Shown one piece after another: positions 18,379-27,299 of a stretch of DNA of 64,000 nt; the first letter of the stretch is position 1; each line of letters begins with the position of its first letter. Position numbers and translations under genes: made by a program. The stretch spans positions 248,001 through 312,000 of the forward strand of contig NZ_JACJQU010000003.1 of the NCBI RefSeq assembly GCF_014696825.1, read 5' to 3'. The notes under the pieces are model-generated. The model worked only from the letters and a program-made list of their open reading frames with translations. It did not search any database and had not been told where the DNA came from. Origin of the DNA: Anabaena sphaerica FACHB-251. GTDB taxonomy: Bacteria > Cyanobacteriota > Cyanobacteriia > Cyanobacteriales > Nostocaceae.

Positions 18379-18501
18379 AGGACTTACGCAACTAACATAT
18401 TAGTAAGGTGCGTCACACTCGATAATTCGGTAACAATCACAGATTTTCAATATCTGAGGAACCTTACAAGAGACATTGAGTTTGACATTTGCGTAAGTCC
18501 T
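18379..18501. mobile_element. MITE-like element, TIR AGGACTTACGCAA (copy 2)
   Basis: The 123-bp element has perfect 13-bp inverted ends (18379-18391 and 18489-18501). Flanks GATTAGTC and AATTAGT are consistent with a slightly eroded 7-bp target duplication. The interior differs from the copies at 4845 and 40829. It sits between the PfkB gene and the ThiS-like gene. Confidence 0.8.
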
Positions 18502-18531
18502 AATTAGTAATAAATAATATGACTACTGATC

Positions 18532-18807
18532 TTAACCACCTGCTACAGCTGGAACAATGCTAACTTCATCACCATCTTTCAATGCTGTTTCTGTGCCTTC
18601 TAAAAAGCGGATGTCCTCGCTATTAACGTATAAGTTTAAGAAGCGTCTTGGTTTGCCCTCCTCATCACATAAACGCGATTTAATACCTGGACAAGCTTGC
18701 TCTAAAGAATCGAATAACTCAGAAATGTTGTTACCACTACATTCTAGAGTAGGTTGGTTATTTGTAAATTTTTGCAGAGCAGTGGGAACTAAAACTGTGA
18801 CGGCCAT
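18532..18807 (-). CDS. ThiS/MoaD-like sulfur carrier (thrC-linked)
   Basis: The 91-residue ubiquitin-fold protein ends '[14 protein letters not shown]', with the Gly-Gly tail that is adenylated and thiocarboxylated in ThiS, MoaD and CysO. '[14 protein letters not shown]' is typical of the MoaD/CysO subgroup. It lies downstream of threonine synthase on the same strand, separated by a 256-bp inverted-repeat element. A second MoaD-like gene lies upstream of thrC. It could supply sulfur for a PLP-dependent synthase or for molybdopterin; the context favours amino-acid metabolism. Confidence 0.88.
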   Translation of the reverse strand: MAVTVLVPTALQKFTNNQPTLECSGNNISELFDSLEQACPGIKSRLCDEEGKPRRFLNLYVNSEDIRFLEGTETALKDGDEVSIVPAVAGG

Positions 18808-18845
18808 AGTCTAAAGATTAATTTTTAGTTTTCAGTTGAGAGTTG

Positions 18846-19101
18846 GTAGGGCTTTAGCAATGCTCATTGGAGTCAACTTAACGTAAAAGCCTTGTAAAAA
18901 GAGGATTTCACTCTTCTCGTTCTCCTCGTTCCCATACTCTGTATGGGAATGAATTCTAGAAGGCTCTGCCTTCTATTAAAGCAGAGGCAGAGCCTCTGTA
19001 ATGGCATTCCCAGCCAGAGACTGGGAACGAGATAACGAGATACGAGATATGGTAAGGATTTGAACTTAAGTTGACACCTGTGAGCAATGCTAAACCCCTA
19101 C
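18846..19101. mobile_element. 256-bp long-inverted-repeat element with nested palindrome
   Basis: The ends are imperfect inverted repeats of about 39 bases. Left starts GTAGGGCTTTAGCAATGCTC; the inverse of the right starts GTAGGGGTTTAGCATTGCTC, and the match extends through GTCAACTTAA. Inside lies a second inverted structure (CTCGTTCTCCTCGTTCCCAT near 18918-18937 against CTGGGAACGAGATAACGAG near 19022-19040). The outer end resembles the palindromes at 2024 and 43765. It separates thrC from its downstream ThiS-like partner. Confidence 0.65.
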
Positions 19102-19138
19102 AGTCAGTGGTTAATTTTTAATTTACCAATGACATCGA

Positions 19139-20464
19139 CTAAACAAGAACTTGTTGCCATTCTAGGCGATCAAGTGTGCGGGATCTTTCTAGCGCCCTTT
19201 CAAAACTATCGAGTTTAGCATCAATAGTCAAAGGTTCGCCAACGTAACCTTGAATTGCTTCTTGGGTTTTCAAACCATTACCGGTGATGTAAACCACTGT
19301 GGTTTCATCTGGATCAATTTTGCCAGCTTCTACTAATTTTTTCAGAACTGCAACGGTTGTACCACCTGCGGTTTCAGTGAAAATACCTTCAGTTTCTGCT
19401 AGAAGTTTGATTCCTTCGATAATTTCTGCATCATTGACAGATTCAATATTACCGTTGGTTTTTTTAGCAATTTCCACAGCATAAAGCCCATCTGCCGGGT
19501 TGCCAATAGCGATAGATTTAGCAATTGTATTTGGTTTGACTGGTTTAATAAAATCCCGGTTTTCTCTGAATGCTTCAGCGATGGGAGAACAGCCTTCAGC
19601 TTGAGCGCCGCTGAAACGGACTTTTTTACCTTCCACTAAACCAACTTCTGTAAATTCTTGAAACCCTTTATAAATCTTGGTGAACAGAGAGCCAGAAGCT
19701 AGAGGTGCAACTATATGATCAGGTAGTTCCCAGCCTAGCTGTTCAGCTACTTCAAAGCCTAGTGTTTTAGAACCTTCGGAGTAATAAGGACGAAGATTAA
19801 TATTGACAAAACCCCAACCGTGTGTATTCGCAACTTCTGAGCAAAGACGGTTAACTTGATCGTAATTGCCTTTTACAGCCATCAGGGTTGGACTGTAGAT
19901 TAAGCTCCCCAGGATTTTACCTGCTTCTAAGTCTGCGGGAATGAATACACAACAATCTAAACCAGCATGAGCAGCGATCGCAGCGGTTGAATTTGCCAAG
20001 TTGCCAGTACTAGCACAGGAAACTGTAGTAAAACCTAATTCTCTCGCTCTGCTGAGTGCCACAGACACTACCCGATCCTTAAAGCTCAGGGTGGGCATAT
20101 TGACGGCATCATTTTTAATATAAAGTTTATTTAAACCCAGACGACGGGCAAGACGGTGGGAACGCACCAGGGGAGTCATCCCCGTTCCTACATCTATATA
20201 ATTTTCGGTAGCAACGGGTAAAAAGTGACGGTAACGCCAAATTGAGTTGGGGCCAGCTTCAATAGTTTCTCGACTTACAGACTGACGCAAAACATCATAG
20301 TCATACTTTACTTCCAATGGACCGAAGCATAACTCACAAACATGACTGGCTTTTAGTTCGTATTCCGCGCCACATTCTTTACACTTCAATGCTTTCAATA
20401 TAGAAGTGTTGGCTTTATTTAGGTTTGCGTTCGCGCAGCGTGCCGCAGGTTTTGCCTGAGTCAT
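19139..20464 (-). CDS. thrC: Threonine synthase
   Basis: The 441-residue PLP enzyme converts O-phospho-homoserine to threonine. An N-terminal zinc-ribbon-like segment carries 'CKECGAEYELKASHVCELCFGPLEVKYDYD', with four Cys. The PLP lysine lies in 'PTLSFKDRVVSVALSRA', and phosphate-binding and substrate motifs include 'SCASTGNLANSTAAIAAH' and 'YITGNGLKTQEA'. The first 20 residues (AKPAARCANANLNKAN) are encoded by DNA resembling a dispersed GC-rich repeat (GTTCGCGCAGCGTGCCGCAGG, 20429-20449). Flanking ThiS/MoaD-like genes on the same strand suggest a linked sulfur-carrier function. Confidence 0.95.
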   Translation of the reverse strand: MTQAKPAARCANANLNKANTSILKALKCKECGAEYELKASHVCELCFGPLEVKYDYDVLRQSVSRETIEAGPNSIWRYRHFLPVATENYIDVGTGMTPLVRSHRLARRLGLNKLYIKNDAVNMPTLSFKDRVVSVALSRARELGFTTVSCASTGNLANSTAAIAAHAGLDCCVFIPADLEAGKILGSLIYSPTLMAVKGNYDQVNRLCSEVANTHGWGFVNINLRPYYSEGSKTLGFEVAEQLGWELPDHIVAPLASGSLFTKIYKGFQEFTEVGLVEGKKVRFSGAQAEGCSPIAEAFRENRDFIKPVKPNTIAKSIAIGNPADGLYAVEIAKKTNGNIESVNDAEIIEGIKLLAETEGIFTETAGGTTVAVLKKLVEAGKIDPDETTVVYITGNGLKTQEAIQGYVGEPLTIDAKLDSFERALERSRTLDRLEWQQVLV

Positions 20465-20629
20465 AAACTAGCTTTCCCCGTATATCCGTCAACTTTGGAT
20501 TACTCTAGCACGATCAAAAATACACGTCAAACATACCCGACTATTTTTGTCGGATATTGGAGAATGGGGACTGGGGACTAGGAAAAGAATGTTCTCCTCT
20601 GCACCTCTGCTCCCCTGCACCCTACCTCC

Positions 20630-20890
20630 TCAACCACCGCTAACGGGTGGAATGAGTACGACTTCATCGCCGTTTTTTAGAGGTGTGTCTGGTTCGACAA
20701 AGATCAGATTAATGCCAAAGCGGGTAACATCACGCCATTTGCCCAGTTGTGGATGTTCGGAGATGAAGCGATCGCACACCGCTTTTACTGGTGTACCATG
20801 AGGAAATTCCAGCATTAGTTCCGTAAGACCATAAGCCTCTTGATAGGCAGCGAACAATTTAACGGTTACAGTGATTGCAGATTGAGACAT
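20630..20890 (-). CDS. MoaD/ThiS-family small sulfur carrier
   Basis: The 86-residue ubiquitin-like protein ends 'NGDEVVLIPPVSGG' and has the classic MoaD core 'VTVKLFAAYQEAYGLTELMLEF' at residues 9-30. It could be the small subunit of molybdopterin synthase, but no MoaE gene is near. It lies 165 bases upstream of threonine synthase on the same strand. Paired with the second carrier downstream of thrC, it hints at a protein-thiocarboxylate role in amino-acid sulfur transfer. Confidence 0.88.
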   Translation of the reverse strand: MSQSAITVTVKLFAAYQEAYGLTELMLEFPHGTPVKAVCDRFISEHPQLGKWRDVTRFGINLIFVEPDTPLKNGDEVVLIPPVSGG

Positions 20891-20940
20891 ACAATAATTT
20901 TTCTCACACCCTGGTTTACTGAGTTATTAAAAGAAGTGGA

Positions 20941-22269
20941 ATGCAAGCCGAATTTAACTTTTTTCAGCACTGGTATCCTCTCTCACCTATTGAAGACCTT
21001 GATCCACAGCGTCCAGTTCCCGTAACTTTATTAGGAATTAGACTAGTGATCTGGAAGCCTAGATCATCTGAGAATTACCGGGTATTTTTAGATCAGTGTC
21101 CTCACCGTCTAGCACCCTTAAGCGAGGGTCGTGTTGACGATAAGACAGGGAATTTGATGTGTAGTTATCATGGTTGGCAATTTGATGACCAAGGTATCTG
21201 TACTCATATTCCCCAAGCTGAAAATCCTGAACTTGTCGCTAAAAATCAACAAAATTTCTGTGTCCTTTCTCTACCAGTGCGGGAAGCAAATGATTTGCTT
21301 TGGGTCTGGCCTGATGCTAAAACAGCAGAACAAGCCGCAACTACACCCCTACCTTTATCACCACAAATAGATGCTAACAAAGGTTTTGTCTGGTCTTCCT
21401 ATGTGCGTGATTTAGAATACGATTGGCAAACATTAATAGAAAATGTAGCAGATCCCAGTCATGTTCCTTTTTCTCATCATGGGGTACAAGGTAAGAGAGA
21501 GAATGCACAACCTATACCTATCAATATCAGTAAATCAACTCCAGTTTTAATTGAAGCAAATACGTCTGGGCGTTTTCCAACTACAATTACCTTTGAACCA
21601 CCCTGTCGCTTGGAATATGCAATTAGTATTCCCAATTCAGATAAACAACTGGGATTAATCACTTATTGTATTCCTGTGTCTCCAGGTAAATGTAGAATAG
21701 TTGCTCAATTTCCCCGCAACTTTGCTAAAACACTTCATGGTTTTACACCCCGTTGGTGGTCACATATCAGAACTAGGAATCTAGTTCTTGATGGAGATAT
21801 GATGTTGCTAAATCAGCAAGAACATTTACTTCAGCAAAAACAATTAAAAGAAAGCTGGAAAACTGCCTATAAACTACCTACAAGCGCGGATCGTTTGGTA
21901 ATTGAGTTTCGGACTTGGTTTGATAAATATTGTCAAGGTCAGCTACCTTGGAATGAGGTAGGAATTAGTCATCCAGAAACCAAAATCAATGATAATCGTC
22001 TCGTCATGTTGGATCGTTACAAACAACATACCCAGCATTGTAGTAGTTGTCGTAATGCTCTGAAAAATTTCCAACGTTTGCAAATTGCTCTTTTGTCCTA
22101 TTTTGTGATTGCTGTATCTGGGGTTGCTGTCCTTCCTGATAATTTGCGTATTCAGATAGGCTTACCATTAATAATTACAGCACTTTTAGGAATGGGAATT
22201 TATTCTTGGTTGAAACTTTGGCTGATTCCTAAATTTTACTTTGTCGATTATATTCATGCTCAGAAATAA
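20941..22269 (+). CDS. Rieske 2Fe-2S oxygenase, PaO/Tic55-like
   Basis: The 442-residue protein has an N-terminal Rieske cluster: C-x-H in 'DQCPHRLAPLSEGRV' and CxxH in 'LMCSYHGWQFDD'. The mononuclear iron motif 'LIENVADPSHVPFSHHGVQ' (N/D..H....H) lies near residue 170. The C-terminal region has a 'HCSSCRNALKNFQ' CxxC and two membrane helices (about 385-425). This matches the pheophorbide a oxygenase/Tic55/chlorophyllide a oxygenase-like group of cyanobacteria and plants. The substrate is unknown; a chlorophyll- or lipid-linked oxidation at the membrane is likely. It is divergent from the MoaD-like gene, with about 50 bases between starts. Confidence 0.88.
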   Translation: MQAEFNFFQHWYPLSPIEDLDPQRPVPVTLLGIRLVIWKPRSSENYRVFLDQCPHRLAPLSEGRVDDKTGNLMCSYHGWQFDDQGICTHIPQAENPELVAKNQQNFCVLSLPVREANDLLWVWPDAKTAEQAATTPLPLSPQIDANKGFVWSSYVRDLEYDWQTLIENVADPSHVPFSHHGVQGKRENAQPIPINISKSTPVLIEANTSGRFPTTITFEPPCRLEYAISIPNSDKQLGLITYCIPVSPGKCRIVAQFPRNFAKTLHGFTPRWWSHIRTRNLVLDGDMMLLNQQEHLLQQKQLKESWKTAYKLPTSADRLVIEFRTWFDKYCQGQLPWNEVGISHPETKINDNRLVMLDRYKQHTQHCSSCRNALKNFQRLQIALLSYFVIAVSGVAVLPDNLRIQIGLPLIITALLGMGIYSWLKLWLIPKFYFVDYIHAQK

Positions 22270-22273
22270 GGTA

Positions 22274-24910
22274 TTAATTAGCAGAAAATTGCAGATTTAG
22301 TTCTTGGAATGGTTCAGATGCTGCGTCTAATGTTAAATTACCAGCTGATTTACCATTAATTTCTAGTTGATAATTTCCTTGGGGTAAAGTTTCTAAATAA
22401 TAAACTCCAGCACCATTAGTAACAGAAAAACGCCTAATTCCCTGGGTTGTTTCTATGGCTTCTACTCTCGCACCTGCAACAGCATTACCTTGGGCATCAG
22501 TGACAACTCCTGATACTGTGTAGGAGAGAATCAGCGGAATCATCACAGGAGTATAACTACCAGGAATGACATCTACTGCTAATGCTTCAATTGTAGCTTG
22601 CCAGTCGGGGGGAAATCCTGCGGGGTCAAGGTCTAAACGGTATTTTCCTGGTGCAAGACGTAATAAAATCCTATCGCTCCGAATATCTGGTAAAAAAGAT
22701 TTAATGGCACGATTATTAACTATTACCAGTGTTTCCGCATCTTTAGTATAAAATTCTTCCCCACTATCTCGTTTACCATTATTATTTTTATCAAAAAAAG
22801 GTTGAATTAATAAACCTCCTTGACTGCGGAAGTATTCAGAACGTCTATCACCGGGTTTAATACCTCGTTGTAAACTGAGACTAGATACTAAATCTAAACT
22901 AAAAGTTGATTGATCAGAAGTTACTGATACACCTTGATAACGTCCACGCAATGATAAACCTGGTAAAATTGTTGTCCCTAAAGAAGCAATAATTCCATCA
23001 CCTTGAGAACCAAGTCCATAACCTAATTGAAATTCCCAAAGATAATTACCATCATTTGCTCTTTCCCCAGAACGATAACGCCAACCAACATTTAACAACT
23101 TATCACTACGATTTTGACTGTTGGTTTCATAACTTAATAATAACGAGTTCCCTGAATCAAACCACTTGTTTTGTGATACTTTATAAGTAAATTCTGATAA
23201 AGTACCAATTTCATTTCCGCGCTGTGTTAGTTCTAATTGACCGAGACGTTGTAGCAAATTCCAGCGTATGCGATCTTTACTATCAAAGCTAACACGACCA
23301 AAGGTAGAAAAATTCTTACCACTGTAGTTCATTTGCAATCCCCCAGATGTAGCATCACGGGAATCATTCAAAGCGAATAAACTCAAATTGGGCAATATTT
23401 GCCAATTCATTTGAGAACGTTGAGAAAAGCGATCGCTATTAAATGTTAGATTCAAACTAGAAAATGGTTCATAGCGAATATCTGCATTGACATTTCCATC
23501 CTCGCCTGAAAGTGCAAACAATGCTACTTGTACAGGTATATTAGTGGGACGATAGAATAATTCTGCCAAAGCTTTGGGAGAGTCTTCATACACCCCACCT
23601 AAACCAACGGTTAAACTTTCTGATAACCCCCAACGACCAGCAATTCCCCCCTGAAAATCAGAAAAGTTTCCTAACAAACTTCCGTTTCCTGAAGATTCTC
23701 TTTTCATTCCAGCGGAAGCGATAAACGCCGAAGTACCTGCGGGTATTTGTCCCAGCACATTCGTAAAACTGGCTGCTTGGATTTCTGGTTGGGCGGTTAA
23801 TCTTCCTTGAGGATATAATAAAACTCGATAATTATTACTACCAAATTGATTATTATTTTTAATATTTTCAAAGCGATAAATACCAGAAGAATCAACTAAA
23901 ATTTCCGCAATTACTCTATCACCAAAACCCTGTACTAACCGCGCTAACGTACCTGGTTCAGCTTTACCTGCTATGGTACGTCCAATTGCAGAAGCTTGTA
24001 ACCGTTGACGAGCATCTACCAAACCACCACCAAAAGTTTGAGGAGGTATAAAACCTTGTCTGTTAATGTAGGTAAAACCCCAAAAATCTCCCTGACTTTG
24101 CCAAAAACTGCGCTGAGAACCAACAAAATAATCTGTTGAATTAGACGGTCTAAAAAATTGCGCGTCTGAGATATTCCAAGTTTGTTGATCAGTTAAATCT
24201 CTTTGATTTGTCCGTAAAAACCAAGAACCACCAAAAGCACTACCAACAGTTATTAACTCACCCCTGTAATTAGTTAATTGTCTATCACTACCACTAATAT
24301 TTACTTTTTGTTCTATTGCTGATATATTAATATTTTCATTTTTGATTCTTGGTAAACCTTCTAAGAAAATTAAATTTTCAACTTCTGCTAAATTTTCAGT
24401 CGATTTATTTTCCCAAGGAACATCTAAAATAATCGCATATTCATTAATATTAAATTCAGCTTTTACCCCAAATATAGATTGTAAATCTTCAATTGTTAGC
24501 ACTAATCCTAATTCTGCATCAGTTCTAAATTTTTTCAGATCTATGCGTGTGACTAACCCAGGTGATTTAACTTCTAATTGACCATCTTCTAAGGTAGTAA
24601 CATTTAATTTTAAAGCTTCAATAACAGCATCATAAGGTAATAGCCAATGGGCAAAATCAACCGCTTCTGCACCATCTTCTTTACCTCGCACCAAAAACCC
24701 AGATTTAACCGTGCGTTTACCGACATTTAAACCCACAGGAAAAACTACAAATTCTGTGATATTATCAGCTTTTTTATCAGGTGATTGAGTTGTTTCTGAA
24801 TTAGGGGTGACAGGGCTATCTGCTTGCGCTGGTATTGTAATAATTTGGCAAATAATTGGGATAGCAGCAAACAGACAAATACTTATTTTATGCCATAGAT
24901 GCTGTTGCAT
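22274..24910 (-). CDS. Usher-like outer-membrane protein of a chaperone-usher fimbrial operon
   Basis: The 878-residue protein has a signal peptide (1-30, cleavage after AQA). The N-terminal periplasmic domain (50-190) is followed by a long strand-rich region (about 210-720) with alternating hydrophobic residues typical of a beta-barrel. A plug-like insert (SSGIYRFENIKNNNQFGSNNYRVLLYP, about 340-370) and a carboxypeptidase-regulatory-like C-terminal domain (VSGVVTDAQGNAVAGARV) are also visible. Position after three fimbrial subunits and a PapD-type chaperone makes an usher the best reading. Sequence is far from classical FimD and fits the archaic/sigma type at most. Barrel assignment is by eye. 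Confidence 0.72.
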   Translation of the reverse strand: MQQHLWHKISICLFAAIPIICQIITIPAQADSPVTPNSETTQSPDKKADNITEFVVFPVGLNVGKRTVKSGFLVRGKEDGAEAVDFAHWLLPYDAVIEALKLNVTTLEDGQLEVKSPGLVTRIDLKKFRTDAELGLVLTIEDLQSIFGVKAEFNINEYAIILDVPWENKSTENLAEVENLIFLEGLPRIKNENINISAIEQKVNISGSDRQLTNYRGELITVGSAFGGSWFLRTNQRDLTDQQTWNISDAQFFRPSNSTDYFVGSQRSFWQSQGDFWGFTYINRQGFIPPQTFGGGLVDARQRLQASAIGRTIAGKAEPGTLARLVQGFGDRVIAEILVDSSGIYRFENIKNNNQFGSNNYRVLLYPQGRLTAQPEIQAASFTNVLGQIPAGTSAFIASAGMKRESSGNGSLLGNFSDFQGGIAGRWGLSESLTVGLGGVYEDSPKALAELFYRPTNIPVQVALFALSGEDGNVNADIRYEPFSSLNLTFNSDRFSQRSQMNWQILPNLSLFALNDSRDATSGGLQMNYSGKNFSTFGRVSFDSKDRIRWNLLQRLGQLELTQRGNEIGTLSEFTYKVSQNKWFDSGNSLLLSYETNSQNRSDKLLNVGWRYRSGERANDGNYLWEFQLGYGLGSQGDGIIASLGTTILPGLSLRGRYQGVSVTSDQSTFSLDLVSSLSLQRGIKPGDRRSEYFRSQGGLLIQPFFDKNNNGKRDSGEEFYTKDAETLVIVNNRAIKSFLPDIRSDRILLRLAPGKYRLDLDPAGFPPDWQATIEALAVDVIPGSYTPVMIPLILSYTVSGVVTDAQGNAVAGARVEAIETTQGIRRFSVTNGAGVYYLETLPQGNYQLEINGKSAGNLTLDAASEPFQELNLQFSAN

Positions 24911-25231
24911 ATTCTGTGATTATATCAACTCAAATTTGTTAATTCCTGATAAATCAGGACTGACGCAGAAGTTACGGAAGAATGAACCACGTTCTGCGTT
25001 CGCGTAGCGGTGCGTAGCACTCAGCAGTTCCCGCAGGGTAGGACACAAAGGACACGAAGGTAAGAGGGTTTGAGAGATATTTTTTTTACTTTGAAGATGC
25101 ACATAATTAAGACAGGTTCAAACTATTGCTATATCTGAATTTTAAGATTTTCAATTCTGTGCAAGCTCAATGAAAATTGATATAAGTCCTATAAATATAT
25201 TTCTTCTGACTCCTGACTCCTCAATTTTTAC
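24911..25231. other. Gap inside the fimbrial operon with repeat debris
   Basis: No gene is seen. It carries a partial AGGACTGACGCA end (about 24956-24967) and a GC-rich HIP/REP-like stretch (GTTCGCGTAGCGGTGCGTAG, 24998-25017). The 321 bases separate the chaperone from the usher and could disturb co-transcription. Confidence 0.55.
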
Positions 25232-26083
25232 TTATCTTCTATTTACTGGTGGAGTTAGTCTATTCTCGGAGCTAGGTGTGATAGTAGGTATAGTAATATT
25301 TACATTAAATGGCAACTTACTGGCATTTTTATCATCTCCCCAGATTAAATCACCACTTAGTTGATATTCTCCAGGAGTTGGCACAGGATCATCTTTACTG
25401 GGATATTTTAATAATAAATTCCGCTCGCTATCTGCCACCACAGAAGCAGGATCTAATTTTCCAGTTTTAATAACGCTTTCTCCACGTTTTAAAGTCCAAT
25501 TTACCCCAGGACGTGCAGTAGCTTGACCACTATTAGTAACGAGGAGTTGAATTTGTTTTTGTTCTTGATTAAAACTTGCACCAGATGCAGTTAGTTTAGG
25601 GGAAAGATTGCCTTTTCTCACATAGAAAGTTACACCAATTCGCGCCACTAAAGCTACACTATTACCCTCACTATTTTTAGTCTCATTCAGACTTTCATTA
25701 AAAATTACTGCTCGATATTCCCCATCTGGTAAATTAGGAGCTAACCGACTAATTAACCTGACTCTGCGACTTTCTCCCGGTTTGATAGTTAATTCACGGG
25801 GGGAAAATTGCAGATATTTTGTTAAATCAGTGGGAGTAGATGATAAAACCTCAAACCCAGCATCACGACTATAGGTAAAAGGTTCAGCGTAGACACGCAC
25901 ACGAGTAGGAACATTACTGGTATTTGTAACCGTAATCATTGCTTGCGCCTGTCCCCTTTCAGCTTTGGATTCAATAATTAGGGGAGAAACGCTAACTTGT
26001 GCTGTAGCTGAACTGGGAAATAAAGATAGTGCAGATAACGTTAAGGTGACAGCAGCTTGAGAAAGCCAAGATTTATAAAGCAT
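25232..26083 (-). CDS. Fimbrial periplasmic chaperone (PapD family)
   Basis: The 283-residue protein has a signal peptide (1-28, ATAQ|VSVSP) and two Ig-like domains. Domain 1 shows 'VSPLIIESKAERGQAQAMITVTN', 'RVRVYAEPFTY', 'LQFSPRELTIKPGESRRVRLI' and 'DGEYRAVIFNESL', the G1-strand and conserved Arg/Pro pattern of pilus chaperones. Domain 2 follows from about residue 155. It would cap fimbrial subunits by donor-strand complementation in the periplasm and deliver them to the usher encoded next on the same strand. Confidence 0.88.
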   Translation of the reverse strand: MLYKSWLSQAAVTLTLSALSLFPSSATAQVSVSPLIIESKAERGQAQAMITVTNTSNVPTRVRVYAEPFTYSRDAGFEVLSSTPTDLTKYLQFSPRELTIKPGESRRVRLISRLAPNLPDGEYRAVIFNESLNETKNSEGNSVALVARIGVTFYVRKGNLSPKLTASGASFNQEQKQIQLLVTNSGQATARPGVNWTLKRGESVIKTGKLDPASVVADSERNLLLKYPSKDDPVPTPGEYQLSGDLIWGDDKNASKLPFNVNITIPTITPSSENRLTPPVNRR

Positions 26084-26121
26084 ATTGATTGTAGGGAAAG
26101 GTAAATCTCATGCAGTTTTTT

Positions 26122-26601
26122 TCAAGGTATAATAGTTATACTCACCTTGTAACCGTAAGTTCCTTCCTCTAGAGGGCTGCCCTTGTCTACATACATATCA
26201 ACCATCAAGAGGGTGTTAGTACCATCAGACGGAAGTGCTAAAGGAGAAGAACCAAGATCGGAATTTGTGGTAGTGTTTAAAGCCGATGAGTAAACTCCCG
26301 CCCAAGACTTCACAGGTGTGAAAGCAAGTCCAACAGTTTGTATAGGTTGAGAGACAATTAAGCTTGCAGGTTGATTACAGTTAGCATATACTTCACCAAG
26401 ATCAAGCGTTTTAAAAGCTGATGGAGCAAGCAGTTCACCTGATAATGTCAAAACACCTGGAGTCACTAAACCTAGAGTACAAGAACCACCTACTGTTCCA
26501 CTAAAAGGAACGTCAATACTTTGAGCCATTGTCTTGAGAGTTATAACAACGCTACATACAAACTGTATCAATGCAGCTGCTAACAAATAACCATAAATCA
26601 T
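26122..26601 (-). CDS. Fimbrial subunit, spore-coat-U-like (subunit 3)
   Basis: The 159-residue protein has a signal sequence ending 'TMAQ', then 'SIDVPFSGTVGGSCTLGLVTPG'. The paired Cys (SCTLG and ANCNQ) and a C-terminal 'GTYGYKVSITIIP' strand match the two sister genes upstream. Spore-coat-U/sigma-fimbrial proteins have this incomplete Ig fold, with the N-terminal segment donated to the next subunit. The signal region (VCSVVITLKTMAQ) is slightly unusual, and the start may be a few codons off. Confidence 0.82.
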   Translation of the reverse strand: MIYGYLLAAALIQFVCSVVITLKTMAQSIDVPFSGTVGGSCTLGLVTPGVLTLSGELLAPSAFKTLDLGEVYANCNQPASLIVSQPIQTVGLAFTPVKSWAGVYSSALNTTTNSDLGSSPLALPSDGTNTLLMVDMYVDKGSPLEEGTYGYKVSITIIP

Positions 26602-26733
26602 TTAATATTCCTATAACGGTAGATATATCACTCTCTGAGCGATGATAAAACACCCTGCCGCTTACAGATTAAACCCATAGCGGCAAGATATTTAGCAACT
26701 ATTCTGATTAACTAGATAGTTTCCAGATAGTTG

Positions 26734-27222
26734 TTAAAAGGGTGTAATGCTCACTGTGGTTACATAACTGTAGTTACCAGGTGTGAGAGGAATACCACCT
26801 TTATCAACGTACATATCTACAGAAAAAGTTGTAGGTCCACCGGGAGGAATAGAATGGGAACTGGAAGTTCCGCCAGAGTTTGCGTTGGAAGATCCATAAG
26901 GTGAATTAACAAAACTGCCAGAAAACATAGGTATGAATCCAGGTCCTCCAGTCTGTACTGGCACAGATGTACTCACCAGAGCTTGTTGGTTACAACTAAC
27001 GGAAAATTGACCGAATGATCCTCCTGGTAACATTGCTGCCAGACTTGTTGGATTGTTTGGGCTGTTCGTTCCCAGTAAACCAGGAGTAACCTGACCAACG
27101 TTGCAAACACCACCCACACTGCCGGTAAAAGGAACATCAACACTTTGAGCCATTGCTTTGGGTACAATAGCAGCACTACCCGCGATTATCAAAGCAGCAG
27201 TTAATAAAGAACGACGAATCAT
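26734..27222 (-). CDS. Fimbrial subunit, spore-coat-U-like (subunit 2)
   Basis: The 162-residue protein starts at 27222; an AAGGA ribosome site lies 8 bases before this ATG, and the frame remains open upstream to 27264. The signal peptide ends 'PKAMAQ'. The mature start 'SVDVPFTGSVGGVCNVGQVTPG' and a second Cys in 'FSVSCNQQ' mirror subunit 3. The C-terminus reads 'GNYSYVTTVSITPF'. It is probably a structural or adhesive pilin of the chaperone-usher operon. Confidence 0.85.
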   Translation of the reverse strand: MIRRSLLTAALIIAGSAAIVPKAMAQSVDVPFTGSVGGVCNVGQVTPGLLGTNSPNNPTSLAAMLPGGSFGQFSVSCNQQALVSTSVPVQTGGPGFIPMFSGSFVNSPYGSSNANSGGTSSSHSIPPGGPTTFSVDMYVDKGGIPLTPGNYSYVTTVSITPF

Positions 27223-27299
27223 AAGATACATCCTTGGGTAAAAAGTAGACTGACACCGAGGCACAAAAAAATAGGAACAGAAACAAAAATTAAAAAAAA

